From the NCBI GenBank assembly GCA_031390755.1, contig JANMTS010000097.1, forward strand, positions 1 to 64,000: DNA of 64,000 nt, read 5' to 3'. Position 1 is the stretch's first letter. The number at the start of each line of letters is the position of its first letter. The notes under the pieces were generated by a model. It was not told where the DNA came from and did not search any database. It saw nothing but the letters and a program-made list of their open reading frames with translations. A program made the translations under genes and the position numbers. This document shows, piece after piece, positions 41,265 to 50,510 of the stretch. The DNA is from DATMER01 sp031390755. GTDB taxonomy: Bacteria; Acidobacteriota; Thermoanaerobaculia; Multivoradales; UBA5704.

Positions 41265-44200
41265 AGGGTGCCGACAAGTCTCTAAAAGCTGTTTGTGCGC
41301 GTCGAAGCATTTCAAATGCCATTGGCGTGATCTTCTGCGTGGCCGTGCTCGCTGCGGTGTCGGCCGGAGCGGCCCGGGCGGTCGTGCTCGACGGCTTCGA
41401 GCAGGTCGCACCCTGGGTCGCGGCGCCGGCGGACGGCGTGGCGCTCTCGCTGTCGTCCGCTCCCGGGTTCCAGGGCAACGCGCTGCGCCTCGACTTCGAC
41501 TTTCAGGGTCACGGTGGGTATGCGGTGGCGCGCCGAGAAATCGACCTCGATTTTCCAGAAAACTGGGAGATCACCTTCCGGGTGCGGGGCGAAGCGCTGC
41601 CCAACCATCTCGAATTCAAGCTGGTCGACTCGTCGGGCGAGAACGTCTGGTGGTCGGTGAGGCGCGACTTCCAGGTGACGCCCGAATGGACGAAGATCCG
41701 CATCCGCAAGCGGCAGCTCCAGTTCGCGTGGGGGCCGGCCGGCGGCGGGGAGATGAAGCACGCCGCGGCCCTGGAGATGGTGGTCACAGCAGGCCAGGGC
41801 GACAAGGGCTGGGTCGCGTTCGACGAGCTGACCTTCGAGCCGCGGCCTCCCGATCACGCCTACAGCCTCACGCCGAAGCTGACCCGGTCTCGGGAAGGCG
41901 TCGACCTGGACTTCCTGGAGCCCCGCGAGTACGGCGGTCTCGTGGTCGATTGGGGAGTTGGCTGGGGAGCCGGGCCGCATCCGTCCCGCTACGAGGTCCA
42001 GATCTCGGACGACGGCGCGGCCTGGACCACGATCCGCGCGGTCGCCGGGAGCAACGGCGGCAAGGACTGGCTCTTCCTGCCGGAGACCGAGTCGCGCCAC
42101 CTGCGGCTCCGGTATCTGGCGGGGCTGGAAGGCTCGGGCGACCCGCGGATCGACGTGAAGCCGCTGGGCTTCGACGTCTTTGCCGCCATCGCCGCAGACG
42201 CCTCGCGCGGCGTTTATCCCCGCTATCTCCTCGGGGAAGCCGCGCCCTGGACGGTCGTCGGGGCCGATGGCGACACCGAGGAGGCGCTGTTCGGCCAGGA
42301 CGGAGCCCTGGAGCTGGGCAAGCGACTGTGGTCCGTCGAGCCCTTTCTCTGGGTCGACGGCAAGCTGGTGAGCTGGAGCGGCGTCGAGTCCATGCCGTCT
42401 CTGGAGAAGGGCTATCTGCCGATCCCCACCGTCCGCTGGAGCCGGTCTCCTGTTTCGCTGGAGATCACCACGTTCGCGGCAGGCGAGGCCGGCCGTTCCG
42501 TGCTCCACGCGAGATACCGCCTGCGCAACGACGGGCCTGAGCGCAAGCGCGTCCGCCTGCTGCTCGCCGTCCGGCCGTTCCAGGTCAATCCGTCGTGGCA
42601 GTTCCTGAACGCGCCCGGAGGCGTGACCGAGGTGAGGGACATCTCGTGGGACGGCCGCGCGGTGAGCATCGACGGCAGGACGCTCGTCCCCCTTCAGCCG
42701 CCCGCCGCGTTCGGAGCCGCGACGTTCGATCAGGGCGAGATCGTCGAGCATCTCCTGCGCGGCGCGCTGCCGGCGGACCAGAGCGTGTCCGATCCGCAGG
42801 CCCACGCCTCCGCCGCGCTCGCCTGGGACTTCGACCTGGCCCCGGGAGAGGTGAAGGAGACTAGCCTCGCCATCCCCTTCCATCCGGAGGCGCCGATCCA
42901 GCCCATCGATCAGGCGCTCGCGGAGACCGTCCGCTCGTGGGAAGAGAAGCTCGGCCGCGTGGAGATCCGGCTGCCGGCCGAAGCGGCGGGTGCCGCCGGC
43001 TTGGCCTCCACGATGAAGAGCACGCTCGCCTGGATCCTGATCCACCGCGACGGCCCCGCCATCCAGCCGGGCTCGCGCTCGTACGAGCGCTCGTGGATCC
43101 GCGACGGCGCGCTCACCTCCGCGGCCCTGCTGCGCCTCGGCCACGAGCCCGAGGTGCGCGAGTTCCTCGCCTGGTATGCGCCGCACCAGTATCCCGACGG
43201 CAAGGTTCCGTGCTGCGTCGACGCCCGTGGCGCCGATCCGGTCACCGAGAACGACAGCCACGGCGAGCTGATCTTCCTCGTCGCCGAGCACTGGCGCTAC
43301 GCGCACGACCGGGTCTTCCTGGAGCGGATGTGGCCGCACGTCGAGAAGGCCGCGGCCTGGATCGACACCCTCCGCAACCAGCGGCGGACCGAGGAGTACC
43401 GCAAGCCGGGCAATCTCAGGTACTTCGGGCTCCTCCCCGAGTCGATCAGCCACGAGGGCTATTCGAGCAAGCCCGTCCACTCCTACTGGGACGACTTCTG
43501 GGCGTTGCGCGGGCTCAAGGACGCCGTGGACCTGGCCGAGGCGCTCGGGAAAACGGACGCGCAGGCCCGCTTTGCGGCGAGCCGCGATGAATTCCACGCC
43601 GATCTGCTCGCCTCGCTGCGGCAGACGATTGCGGACCACGGCATCGGCTTCATCCCCGGCTCGGCCGAGCTGGGCGACTTCGACGCCACGTCCACGACCA
43701 TCGCCCTCGACCCGGCCGGCGAGATGGACTCCCTGCCGCGCAGGGAGCTGATGCGGACCTTCGAGCGCTATTGGAACGAGTTTGTCACCCGGCGCGACGG
43801 CACGAAGGAATGGGACGGCTACACTCCCTACGAGCTGCGATCCGTCGGGGCGTTCGTCCGGCTCGGCTGGCGCGACCGCGCCCAGGAGCTGCTGGCCTTC
43901 TTCCTGGCCGACCGCCTTCCCGAGGCCTGGAACCAGTGGCCCGAGGTCGTCTGGCGCGACCCGAAGGCGCCGAAGTTCCTGGGCGACCTGCCGCACGGCT
44001 GGGTCGGCTCGGACTTCCTGCGCTCCTTCCTCGACCTCTTCGCGATGGAGGAGGACACAGAGGACGCGGCCGGCGGCCGGCTCGTCCTGGGCGCGGGCGT
44101 CCCGGACGCCTGGCTGGCCGGTGAAGGGGTTTCGGTCCGGGGGCTCCGGACCAGATGGGGTACCCTCGACCTCGACCTGCGCCAGGAGGGCGACGCGGTG

Positions 44201-44332
44201 CGGGTCCGGATCGGGGGAACGGTGACGATGCCGCCGGGAGGCGTGGCGATCCGCCTCGCCGGCAGGGAGAGGAGCGTCCGCGAGCTGCCGACGCTGCCCG
44301 CTGAATTCAAGGTCGAAAGGAATCCGCAATGA
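41261..44332 (+). CDS. large secreted protein: carbohydrate-binding-like N-terminus and alpha/alpha-barrel glycoside hydrolase
   Basis: The 1023-residue product starts at ATG 41261 (overlapping the permease stop) with a signal peptide (AIGVIFCVAVLAAVSAGAAR). Residues about 40-180 form a jelly-roll-like domain (LRLDFDFQGHGGYAVARREI); 190-310 a discoidin-like region (YEVQISDDGAAWTTI, ETESRHLRLRYL). From about 560 on there is a six-hairpin glycosidase barrel: GSRSYERSWIRDGALTSAAL, PDGKVPCCVDARGADPVTEN DSHGELIFLVAEHWRY and FDATSTTIALDP. The catalytic acids may be the Asp/Glu of WIRDGA and ENDSHGE. It resembles glucoamylase or phosphorylase-type barrels, but I cannot assign a GH family. Confidence 0.8.
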   Translation: MKGADKSLKAVCARRSISNAIGVIFCVAVLAAVSAGAARAVVLDGFEQVAPWVAAPADGVALSLSSAPGFQGNALRLDFDFQGHGGYAVARREIDLDFPENWEITFRVRGEALPNHLEFKLVDSSGENVWWSVRRDFQVTPEWTKIRIRKRQLQFAWGPAGGGEMKHAAALEMVVTAGQGDKGWVAFDELTFEPRPPDHAYSLTPKLTRSREGVDLDFLEPREYGGLVVDWGVGWGAGPHPSRYEVQISDDGAAWTTIRAVAGSNGGKDWLFLPETESRHLRLRYLAGLEGSGDPRIDVKPLGFDVFAAIAADASRGVYPRYLLGEAAPWTVVGADGDTEEALFGQDGALELGKRLWSVEPFLWVDGKLVSWSGVESMPSLEKGYLPIPTVRWSRSPVSLEITTFAAGEAGRSVLHARYRLRNDGPERKRVRLLLAVRPFQVNPSWQFLNAPGGVTEVRDISWDGRAVSIDGRTLVPLQPPAAFGAATFDQGEIVEHLLRGALPADQSVSDPQAHASAALAWDFDLAPGEVKETSLAIPFHPEAPIQPIDQALAETVRSWEEKLGRVEIRLPAEAAGAAGLASTMKSTLAWILIHRDGPAIQPGSRSYERSWIRDGALTSAALLRLGHEPEVREFLAWYAPHQYPDGKVPCCVDARGADPVTENDSHGELIFLVAEHWRYAHDRVFLERMWPHVEKAAAWIDTLRNQRRTEEYRKPGNLRYFGLLPESISHEGYSSKPVHSYWDDFWALRGLKDAVDLAEALGKTDAQARFAASRDEFHADLLASLRQTIADHGIGFIPGSAELGDFDATSTTIALDPAGEMDSLPRRELMRTFERYWNEFVTRRDGTKEWDGYTPYELRSVGAFVRLGWRDRAQELLAFFLADRLPEAWNQWPEVVWRDPKAPKFLGDLPHGWVGSDFLRSFLDLFAMEEDTEDAAGGRLVLGAGVPDAWLAGEGVSVRGLRTRWGTLDLDLRQEGDAVRVRIGGTVTMPPGGVAIRLAGRERSVRELPTLPAEFKVERNPQ

Positions 44333-45687
44333 CACGAGAGATCCGGTTCCCCAAGGGGTTCCTGTGGGGAGCCTCCACCTCGGCCTTCCAGATCGAAGGC
44401 TCGCCGCTCGCGGACGGCGCGGGACAGAGCATCTGGTACCGCTTCACCCACACTCCGGGCATGGTGGCCGACGGCGACACGGGCGACGTGGCCTCCGACC
44501 ACTACCGGCGGTGGGAGGAGGACGTCCGGCTGATGAAGGATCTGGGCCTGACCTCCTACCGGTTCGGCATCGCCTGGCACCGCGTCCTGCCGGACGGCAC
44601 CGGCCAGGTGAACGCCCGCGGTCTGGACTTCTACCGGCGCCTTGTCGACGGCCTCCTGGAGAACGGCATCCAGCCCATGATCACCCTGTTCCACTGGGAT
44701 CTGCCGGTGGCGGTGGAGGACCGCGGCGGCTGGCTGAACCCCGACGTCGCCAACTGGTTCGCGGAGTACGCCCAGGTCTGCTACCGGGCGCTCGACGACC
44801 GGGTCGACCTCTGGACGACGCTCAACGAGCCCTGGGTGGTGACCGACGGCGGCTATCTCTTCGGAGCGCTGGCGCCGGGCCATCGCAACCTGTTCGAGAC
44901 CCCGATCGCCTCGCACAACCTGCTGCGCGCGCATGCGTCCGCCGTGGCCGCCTACCGGGCCGAAGGCCAGCACCAGATCGGCATCGTGGTGAACCTGGAG
45001 CCCAAGTATCCGGCCTCCGACAAGCCCGAGGATCTGGAAGCCACGGCCCGCGCCGACGCCTACATGAACCGTCAGTACCTGGACCCGATCTTCCTCGGCA
45101 GGTACCCCGACGAGATGAAAGAGATCTTCGGCGAGGCCTGGCCGGACTTTCCCGAGGCGGACCTGGAGCACATCCGCCGGCCGATCGACTTCCTCGGCAT
45201 CAACTACTACACCCGCCGGGTGACGAAGCACGATCCCGCGGCGAAACCGGTCTGCGCCGGCGGCGTTCGGCAGACACAGGCCACGTACACCGAGACCGCC
45301 TGGGAGGTCTATCCCGAGGGTCTCGCCGACACCCTGCTCGGCGTTCAGAAGCGCTACGGCGACATTCCTCTCTATGTGACCGAGAACGGCGCCGCCTTCT
45401 ACGACCCACCGACCGCCACCGACGGCCAGGTCCACGACCCGCTGCGCGTAGACTACCTCAAGGAGCATCTGCGCGTGGCCGACCGCGTCATCCGGGAAGG
45501 CGTGCCCCTGCGCGGCTACTACGCCTGGTCGCTGCTCGACAACTTCGAATGGAGCCTCGGCTACTCGAAGCGCTTCGGCATCGTCCACGTCGACTACGCC
45601 ACGCAGAAGCGCACCCCGAAGGCGAGCGCGAAGTACTTCGCCGAGGTCATCCGCAGCCGGGGAAGCGTGCTCGGCACGCCCGGCTAG
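44329..45687 (+). CDS. GH1 beta-glucosidase
   Basis: The 452-residue product is a full-length family 1 glycosidase: start FPKGFLWGASTSAFQIEGSP, acid/base Glu in TLNEPW (about 163), nucleophile Glu in YVTENGAAFYD (about 355), and the sugar-binding YYAWSLLDNFEWSLGYSKRF. There is no signal peptide, so it should act in the cytoplasm on imported glucosides, the last step of the pathway. ATG 44329 overlaps the previous stop as ATGA. A strong hairpin follows at 45714. Confidence 0.93.
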   Translation: MTREIRFPKGFLWGASTSAFQIEGSPLADGAGQSIWYRFTHTPGMVADGDTGDVASDHYRRWEEDVRLMKDLGLTSYRFGIAWHRVLPDGTGQVNARGLDFYRRLVDGLLENGIQPMITLFHWDLPVAVEDRGGWLNPDVANWFAEYAQVCYRALDDRVDLWTTLNEPWVVTDGGYLFGALAPGHRNLFETPIASHNLLRAHASAVAAYRAEGQHQIGIVVNLEPKYPASDKPEDLEATARADAYMNRQYLDPIFLGRYPDEMKEIFGEAWPDFPEADLEHIRRPIDFLGINYYTRRVTKHDPAAKPVCAGGVRQTQATYTETAWEVYPEGLADTLLGVQKRYGDIPLYVTENGAAFYDPPTATDGQVHDPLRVDYLKEHLRVADRVIREGVPLRGYYAWSLLDNFEWSLGYSKRFGIVHVDYATQKRTPKASAKYFAEVIRSRGSVLGTPG

Positions 45688-45713
45688 CCGGGAGATCCGT
45701 TCAGAGAAAGAAA

Positions 45714-45737
45714 GGACGGGGCCGCGAAGCCCCGTCC
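45714..45737. terminator. bidirectional terminator after the glucan operon and the isoamylase gene
   Basis: GGACGGGGC and GCCCCGTCC form a perfect 9-bp stem with loop CGCGAA. On the minus strand it is followed by TTTCTTTCTC, serving the isoamylase gene; on the plus strand by TCGTTCT, serving the GH1 end. Confidence 0.8.
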
Positions 45738-45752
45738 TCGTTCTGTCCGGCG

Positions 45753-48356
45753 TCAGTACTGCCAGTTTTCGTTGCGGGTTCCGGAGCCGGTCGACGGCAC
45801 CGAGTAGGTGCGGTTGCTGCCGTTCTCCCAGGCCGTCGAGCCGCCGGAGCGCATGATGTACTTGTACTGGATCGACGTCCCCTTGCTCGCCGTGAAGAAG
45901 ACCGGTCCGCTCCAGGTGTCGCTATCCACCCAGTTGAGCTTGACCGCCTTGGTCACATCCCAGTTGCCGAGCTCCGGCACGTTGCCCACCACGTAGAGGT
46001 CCTGGCCCACCGAGGTCACGTAGTTGTTCACCGTGAAGTCCACCCGCACGGCCGCGGCGTCGGTGCAGGGCCGGGCGACGAGCATCAGCGTCGAGCGCGC
46101 CTGCACGCCGTAGGTCGAGCCGGTGACCTTGGGCAGGATCTGGCTGCTCCAGGTGGAGACGGCCGGATCGTAGTAGATGTTGCCCGTGCCCTCGGCCCAG
46201 TCGGCGGTGTCTGCGAGGAGCCACCAGCACTTGCTGTTCGGAGCCGTCGGGATCGTGAAGTTCAGGTTCGTCCAGTAGGAGTTGTAGGCCACGTAGAGAT
46301 CCGGCGCATCGGCCGGGCCGCCGGTCTCGGACGAGCTGCCGTCCATCAGGAAGGCCAGGGTGTGCGAGGTCGCGCTCCAGTCCGGCGTGTCGGGCGACGT
46401 GCCGTGCCAGCCGAGATCCTTGTAGCCGTCGCCGTCGTGATCGGCGCCGCCGACCGCGGTGGTCCGCCGTAGCGCGGGGTGGGCCTTGCGGAAGTTGGCC
46501 AGCTTGCGGAAGAAGTTGTACATCCCCGGGTTGTCGAGCTTCTTCTGCCAGTCGATCCAGCCGCAGCTGTTGTCCGCCATGTAGCCGTTGTTGTTGCCGT
46601 TCTGGGTCTGGCGGAACTCGTCGCCGGCCAGGAGCATCGGCACGCCGTTGTGGACCAGCAGATGGGTGGCGAAGTTGCGGATCTGCCGCCGCCGCAGCAC
46701 CGCGTCGCCGCCGCTGTCCCAGGAGTCGTTGGTGTCGCTGCCGCTGCTCGCGTCCGCGCCGGTCGGATTGCACGCCCCGGTGCCGTTCTGCTTGGTGTTG
46801 TAGGAGACCAGGTCGTTCATCGTGAAGCCGTCGTGCGCGGTCACGAAGTTGACGCTCTCCGCGGGCGAGCCGAAGCCGCTCCACGTCCCGGTGATCGACG
46901 AGCCGAGGCCGCCCGCCTGCGAGTTGTCGCCCTTCGCCCACTTGCGGATGTTGTCGCGATAGAAACCGTTCCACTCCGACCAGCCGGCCGGGAACTGGCC
47001 GACGCCGTAGCCGCCCGTGTCCCAGGCCTCGGCCACGACCTTGAAGCCCTCGGTCTGCGCGAGCTGGGCGATCTGCACCAGGGTGGTGGCGTTCGAGTTG
47101 AAGTTGCGGCCGTCGCTCCCTTCGCGGCCGAGCTCGTAGGCCAGGTCGAAGCGGAAGCCGTCCACGCCCATCTGGTTGTGCCAGTAGGTCAGGCTGTCGA
47201 GGATCAGCTTGCGCACCGCGGGGCGGCTGGCGTTCAGGTTGTTGCCGGTGCCTGTCGAGTCCCAGTAGCAGGTCTTGTCGTCGGCGAGCGTGTAGTAGGT
47301 GGCGTTGTCGAGGCCGCGCAGGTTGATGTAGCGCACCGCGTTGCCCGAGCACGCGCCGCCTTCGAACGTGTGGTTGAACACCACGTCGAGCCAGACCTCG
47401 ACGCCCGCCGTGTGGTACGCCTTGACCATCTCCTTGAACTTCGTCACCTGGCTGCCGTCCGTGGCCGTGCAGGTGGAGAAGTCCGGGCACAGATACTCCC
47501 GGTTCGGCGCGAAGAACTGGGTCGTCATGTAGCCCCAGAAGTTGAGCCGGTCGGCGGCGGCACCGCCCACGGGGTCGTCGAACTGCGGGTATTCGTGGAT
47601 GGGCAGCAGCTCGACCGCGGTCACGCCAAGGCCCGAGAAGTAGGAAGCCCGGCCCTTGAAGCCGTCGTAGGTGCCGCGCTGGGTCGAAGTCACGGCCGAG
47701 TCGTTGCGGGTGAAGCCGCGCAGGTGGACCTCGTAGACGATCGAGTCCTTCATCGCCTTGTTGGGAGGCGTGTCGCCGGTCCAGCTGAAGGCGGCGTCGT
47801 TCACCACGATCGACTTGGGCATGGCGGCCGCGCTGTCGACGAAGGCGTAGGTGTTCGTGCCGCCGAGGATGGCGGTCGAATAGTGATAGTTGCCGGACCC
47901 GTCCATCACCCGCAGGGGCTCGCCGCTGACCGCCTTGGCGTAGGGGTCGGTGAGCAGCTTGTTCGGGTTGAACCGGTTGCCGTTCGAGTCGGCGTGGGAG
48001 ACGAAGCCCAGGTTGCTGCCGGCGGTCCAGCTCGCGTTGTAGGTCCAGTTCGGACCCCACGCGCGGTAACCGTAGAAGGCGCCCGCGCCGACGCCCGAGA
48101 CGGTCACGGTCCAGATGTGGTTGACCGCGTCGGTCTTGGTCAGGGCCGTGCGGCTGGTGGGCGTCGAGGCCGTGGCGGTCGGGAAGATCCAGACCTCGAT
48201 GCGGGTGGCGTTCTGGGAAAAGACGGCGAACTGGACGCCGCCGGCGACCGGGGTGGCCCCGAGCGGTGTCTGCGCCGAGACGGCGCCGGTCAGCAGCGCC
48301 GCGGCCGCGAGGGCCAGCAGGACGCACCGCAACCGATGGAGACGATGGACGGACAT
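45753..48356 (-). CDS. secreted isoamylase (GH13) with a C-terminal CBM20 starch-binding domain
   Basis: The 867-residue product has a signal peptide (VLLALAAAALLTGAVSAQ), an N-terminal isoamylase domain (TPLGATPVAGGVQFAVFSQN), a GH13 barrel with the four conserved regions (DVVFNHT; GFRFDLA with the Asp nucleophile; VVAEAWD with the Glu acid; VTAHDG) and a C-terminal CBM20 (VGNVPELGNWDVTKAVKLNW...IQYKYIM). It should hydrolyse alpha-1,6 branches of glycogen or amylopectin outside the cytoplasm. AGGAGG precedes the ATG. It is convergent with the beta-glucan operon and shares its terminator but not its promoter. Confidence 0.93.
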   Translation of the reverse strand: MSVHRLHRLRCVLLALAAAALLTGAVSAQTPLGATPVAGGVQFAVFSQNATRIEVWIFPTATASTPTSRTALTKTDAVNHIWTVTVSGVGAGAFYGYRAWGPNWTYNASWTAGSNLGFVSHADSNGNRFNPNKLLTDPYAKAVSGEPLRVMDGSGNYHYSTAILGGTNTYAFVDSAAAMPKSIVVNDAAFSWTGDTPPNKAMKDSIVYEVHLRGFTRNDSAVTSTQRGTYDGFKGRASYFSGLGVTAVELLPIHEYPQFDDPVGGAAADRLNFWGYMTTQFFAPNREYLCPDFSTCTATDGSQVTKFKEMVKAYHTAGVEVWLDVVFNHTFEGGACSGNAVRYINLRGLDNATYYTLADDKTCYWDSTGTGNNLNASRPAVRKLILDSLTYWHNQMGVDGFRFDLAYELGREGSDGRNFNSNATTLVQIAQLAQTEGFKVVAEAWDTGGYGVGQFPAGWSEWNGFYRDNIRKWAKGDNSQAGGLGSSITGTWSGFGSPAESVNFVTAHDGFTMNDLVSYNTKQNGTGACNPTGADASSGSDTNDSWDSGGDAVLRRRQIRNFATHLLVHNGVPMLLAGDEFRQTQNGNNNGYMADNSCGWIDWQKKLDNPGMYNFFRKLANFRKAHPALRRTTAVGGADHDGDGYKDLGWHGTSPDTPDWSATSHTLAFLMDGSSSETGGPADAPDLYVAYNSYWTNLNFTIPTAPNSKCWWLLADTADWAEGTGNIYYDPAVSTWSSQILPKVTGSTYGVQARSTLMLVARPCTDAAAVRVDFTVNNYVTSVGQDLYVVGNVPELGNWDVTKAVKLNWVDSDTWSGPVFFTASKGTSIQYKYIMRSGGSTAWENGSNRTYSVPSTGSGTRNENWQY

Positions 48357-48528
48357 GGATAGACCTCCTGCCGCCTTCGAAGCGGCAAAAATGCACGACA
48401 GGCTATTTTAGCGCCCCTTCTCCTTCCGACGCCGGTTTCCAGGAGTGTCTCCGGCAGATCGGATGACATTCGCGACCCGTTTTCCGTCTTCTATAGGTCA
48501 TCTCTTCTTTTTTCTTTTCGGAGCTGGG

Positions 48529-48557
48529 TTGACAATGTGGCCACTTGAGGCTACATT
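48529..48557 (+). promoter_or_regulatory. promoter and operator of the antitoxin-PIN pair
   Basis: TTGACA (48529-48534), a 17-bp spacer and TACATT (48552-48557) make a near-consensus sigma-70 promoter. An inverted repeat AATGTGGCC / GGCTACATT (one mismatch) spans the spacer and -10, fitting autorepression. The expected start point coincides with the ATG at 48564, so the mRNA is probably leaderless. Confidence 0.75.
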
Positions 48558-48563
48558 GGGGTC

Positions 48564-48854
48564 ATGAAGGAGGTCGGCATTCGTGAGCTCAAGAACCGTC
48601 TCAGTGAATATCTGCGGCTGGTCCGCGAAGGGGAGGTGGTCAAGGTGACGGACCGTGGAGAGATCGTGGCGGAGCTCCGGCCGCCGTCGGGCGGGGGAGG
48701 CGCGGAGCAGCATCCGGGACTGGAGGACATGGCGCGCCGGGGGATGATCCGGCTGGGGGCGGCGAACCGGCCCGGGCTCTACCCGACGCTCGAACCGGTG
48801 GCGCCTCCGGGCACGGCGGCGCGGCTGCTCGACGAAGAGAGGGGGGACCGATGA
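48564..48854 (+). CDS. Phd/YefM-family antitoxin
   Basis: The 96-residue product MKEVGIRELKNRLSEYLRLV with VVKVTDRGEIVAELRPP is a typical prevent-host-death antitoxin: an N-terminal DNA-binding fold and a C-terminal toxin-binding tail (residues about 55-96, with YPTLEPVAPPGTAARLL). It has no ribosome-binding site of its own, because the promoter's -10 ends six bases before the ATG. Its stop overlaps the toxin ATG (ATGA), giving coupled synthesis. Confidence 0.9.
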   Translation: MKEVGIRELKNRLSEYLRLVREGEVVKVTDRGEIVAELRPPSGGGGAEQHPGLEDMARRGMIRLGAANRPGLYPTLEPVAPPGTAARLLDEERGDR

Positions 48855-49276
48855 ACCTCTACGCCGAGTCGAGCGCGGTGCTGAGCTGGCTCCTGGCCGA
48901 GGGGGCGGGCGAGGCGGTGAAGGGGGAGCTGGACGGCGCGACGCTGATCGTCGCGTCCGACCTGACGCTGATCGAGTGCGACCGGACGCTCCTGCGGGCG
49001 AAGGCGGCGGGCCACCTCTCGGAGTTCGAGACGGCCCGCCGGCGTACCCTTCTGGAGGCCGTGTCGTCGCACTGGAACCTGGTGCCTCTGGGGCCGGAAG
49101 TGGTGGAGCGCGCGCGCCGGCCGTTTCCGGGCGAGCCGCTCCGGACCCTGGACGCGCTTCACATCGCGAGCGCCCTGGCAGCGCGTTCGGCGATGCCGGG
49201 CCTGGCCCTGCTCACGCTGGATCAGCGGGTGCGGGGGAGCGCGTCGGAGCTGGGCTTCAAGGTGCTGCCGTCTTGA
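48851..49276 (+). CDS. PIN-domain toxin (VapC-like ribonuclease)
   Basis: The 141-residue product has the PIN acidic residues: MNLYAESSAVLSWLL (Glu in place of the usual first Asp), LTLIECDRTLL, LRTLDALHIASAL and LLTLDQRVRGSASELGF. VapC toxins cleave RNA and are held by the antitoxin upstream. Its first acid, normally the D of YxDSSA, is Glu here, a variant seen in this family. The stop overlaps the convergent glycerate kinase gene by 20 bases. Confidence 0.9.
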   Translation: MNLYAESSAVLSWLLAEGAGEAVKGELDGATLIVASDLTLIECDRTLLRAKAAGHLSEFETARRRTLLEAVSSHWNLVPLGPEVVERARRPFPGEPLRTLDALHIASALAARSAMPGLALLTLDQRVRGSASELGFKVLPS

Positions 49277-50429
49277 CCATGGGGGCCGCCGAGCCGCCCG
49301 CGGCGAAGAGCCGCGTCACCTGCTCGGCGGTCCGCGCCAGATCCTCCGGCGCCCGTTCCAGGGCCTGAGCCAGGCTCATGGGGCCGTACGCCGTGCTGAA
49401 ACAGGCCACGACGCCGGCCGGGAGAGTCTCCACCGTGGCGACCTGTCCAGCCAGGACGACGGCCGGCACCCCTTTCTCCGCCGCGAGCGCGGCGACCGTC
49501 GACGTCAGCTTGCCCTGGCCCGACGTGGCGTCGAACCGCCCTTCGCCGGTCAGCACGAGCGCCGTCCCCTCCAGGTGATCCGAGAGGTTCGCGAGCCGGC
49601 AGATCGTCTCCGCGCCGCCCACGGCCCTCGCACCGGCGAACGCCACGAGCCCGCCCGAAATACCTCCCGCGGCGCCAACCCAGGGGAGGCTCGCGAGGTC
49701 GAAGCCGCGTCGGGCCGCCAGCTCCCTCCAGCGCCGGAAGTAATCCTTGAGGGAATCGACGTCCCCAGGAGCGAGCCCCTTCTGCGGCCCGTACGCCTCG
49801 ATGTTCCGGTCGAACGGAGTCGTGACGTCCGCAAGAACGGTCAGCTCCACGTCCGCCAGACGGGGATCGAGCCCGGAGAGATCCGACTCGGCGATCCCCG
49901 CGAGATCTTCGGGGATGGGCTTCACGACCCTTCCAGCCCCATCGCGGAACACCGCGCCGAGAGCGGCCAGAGCCCCCGCGCCCGCGTCGATCGTGGCGCT
50001 GCCGCCGACCGCGAGCAGGATTCGCCGGGCGCCGAGATCGAGCGCCGCCCGGATCAGCTCCCCCGTGCCCCGGGTGTTGGACCGCATCGGATCGCGAAGC
50101 TCCGGCTCGACCAGCCGCAGCCCGCTCGCCTCGGCCATCTCCAGAAGAGCCGTGCCGTCGGCCGTCATCGCGAACCGCGCCGTGTGCGGCCGGCCCAGCG
50201 GATCGGCCACCGTGCGGGTGAGGATTTCCCCACCCAGCAACCCCTGGAGAACCGCGAGACTGCCGTCGCCGCCGTCCGCGAGCGGCAGCTCGATCACCTC
50301 GACGGTCTCGGCGGTCTCGGCGGTCGGAAGAGCCCGCCGCACGCCGCGCGCCATGGCTGCGGCGACCGCTCCGGCGTCGAGACCGTCCCGGAAGCTGTTG
50401 GGAGCGATGAGAATGCGGAGGCGGCTCAC
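49257..50429 (-). CDS. glycerate kinase (type 2, GlxK/GarK family)
   Basis: The 390-residue product starts LRILIAPNSFRDGLDAGAVA and contains ELPLADGGDGSLAVL, RDPMRSNTRGTGELIRAAL, LAVGGSATIDAGAGALAALG and VLTGEGRFDATSGQGKLTS, the standard blocks of bacterial glycerate 2-kinase or 3-kinase. It phosphorylates D-glycerate with ATP in the cytoplasm. It is a single-gene unit; no tartronate semialdehyde reductase gene is nearby. GGAG-like bases precede the ATG only weakly. Confidence 0.92.
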   Translation of the reverse strand: MSRLRILIAPNSFRDGLDAGAVAAAMARGVRRALPTAETAETVEVIELPLADGGDGSLAVLQGLLGGEILTRTVADPLGRPHTARFAMTADGTALLEMAEASGLRLVEPELRDPMRSNTRGTGELIRAALDLGARRILLAVGGSATIDAGAGALAALGAVFRDGAGRVVKPIPEDLAGIAESDLSGLDPRLADVELTVLADVTTPFDRNIEAYGPQKGLAPGDVDSLKDYFRRWRELAARRGFDLASLPWVGAAGGISGGLVAFAGARAVGGAETICRLANLSDHLEGTALVLTGEGRFDATSGQGKLTSTVAALAAEKGVPAVVLAGQVATVETLPAGVVACFSTAYGPMSLAQALERAPEDLARTAEQVTRLFAAGGSAAPMVKTAAP

Positions 50430-50510
50430 GCCGCAGACAGTACAACGGTTGCCGGACGCCGGCGCATCGCCGACGCGGCTCGGCGGCCCGGGAAGGCGTT
50501 GAGGCGTGGT

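Noticed and set aside
41312..44335. 1007-codon minus-strand frame opposite the barrel glycosidase
   Set aside because: Shadow of GC-rich sense codons; no ribosome-binding site, no domain.
46479..48362. 627-codon plus-strand frame opposite the isoamylase gene
   Set aside because: Sense strand encodes all four GH13 motifs and a CBM20; the plus frame is featureless.
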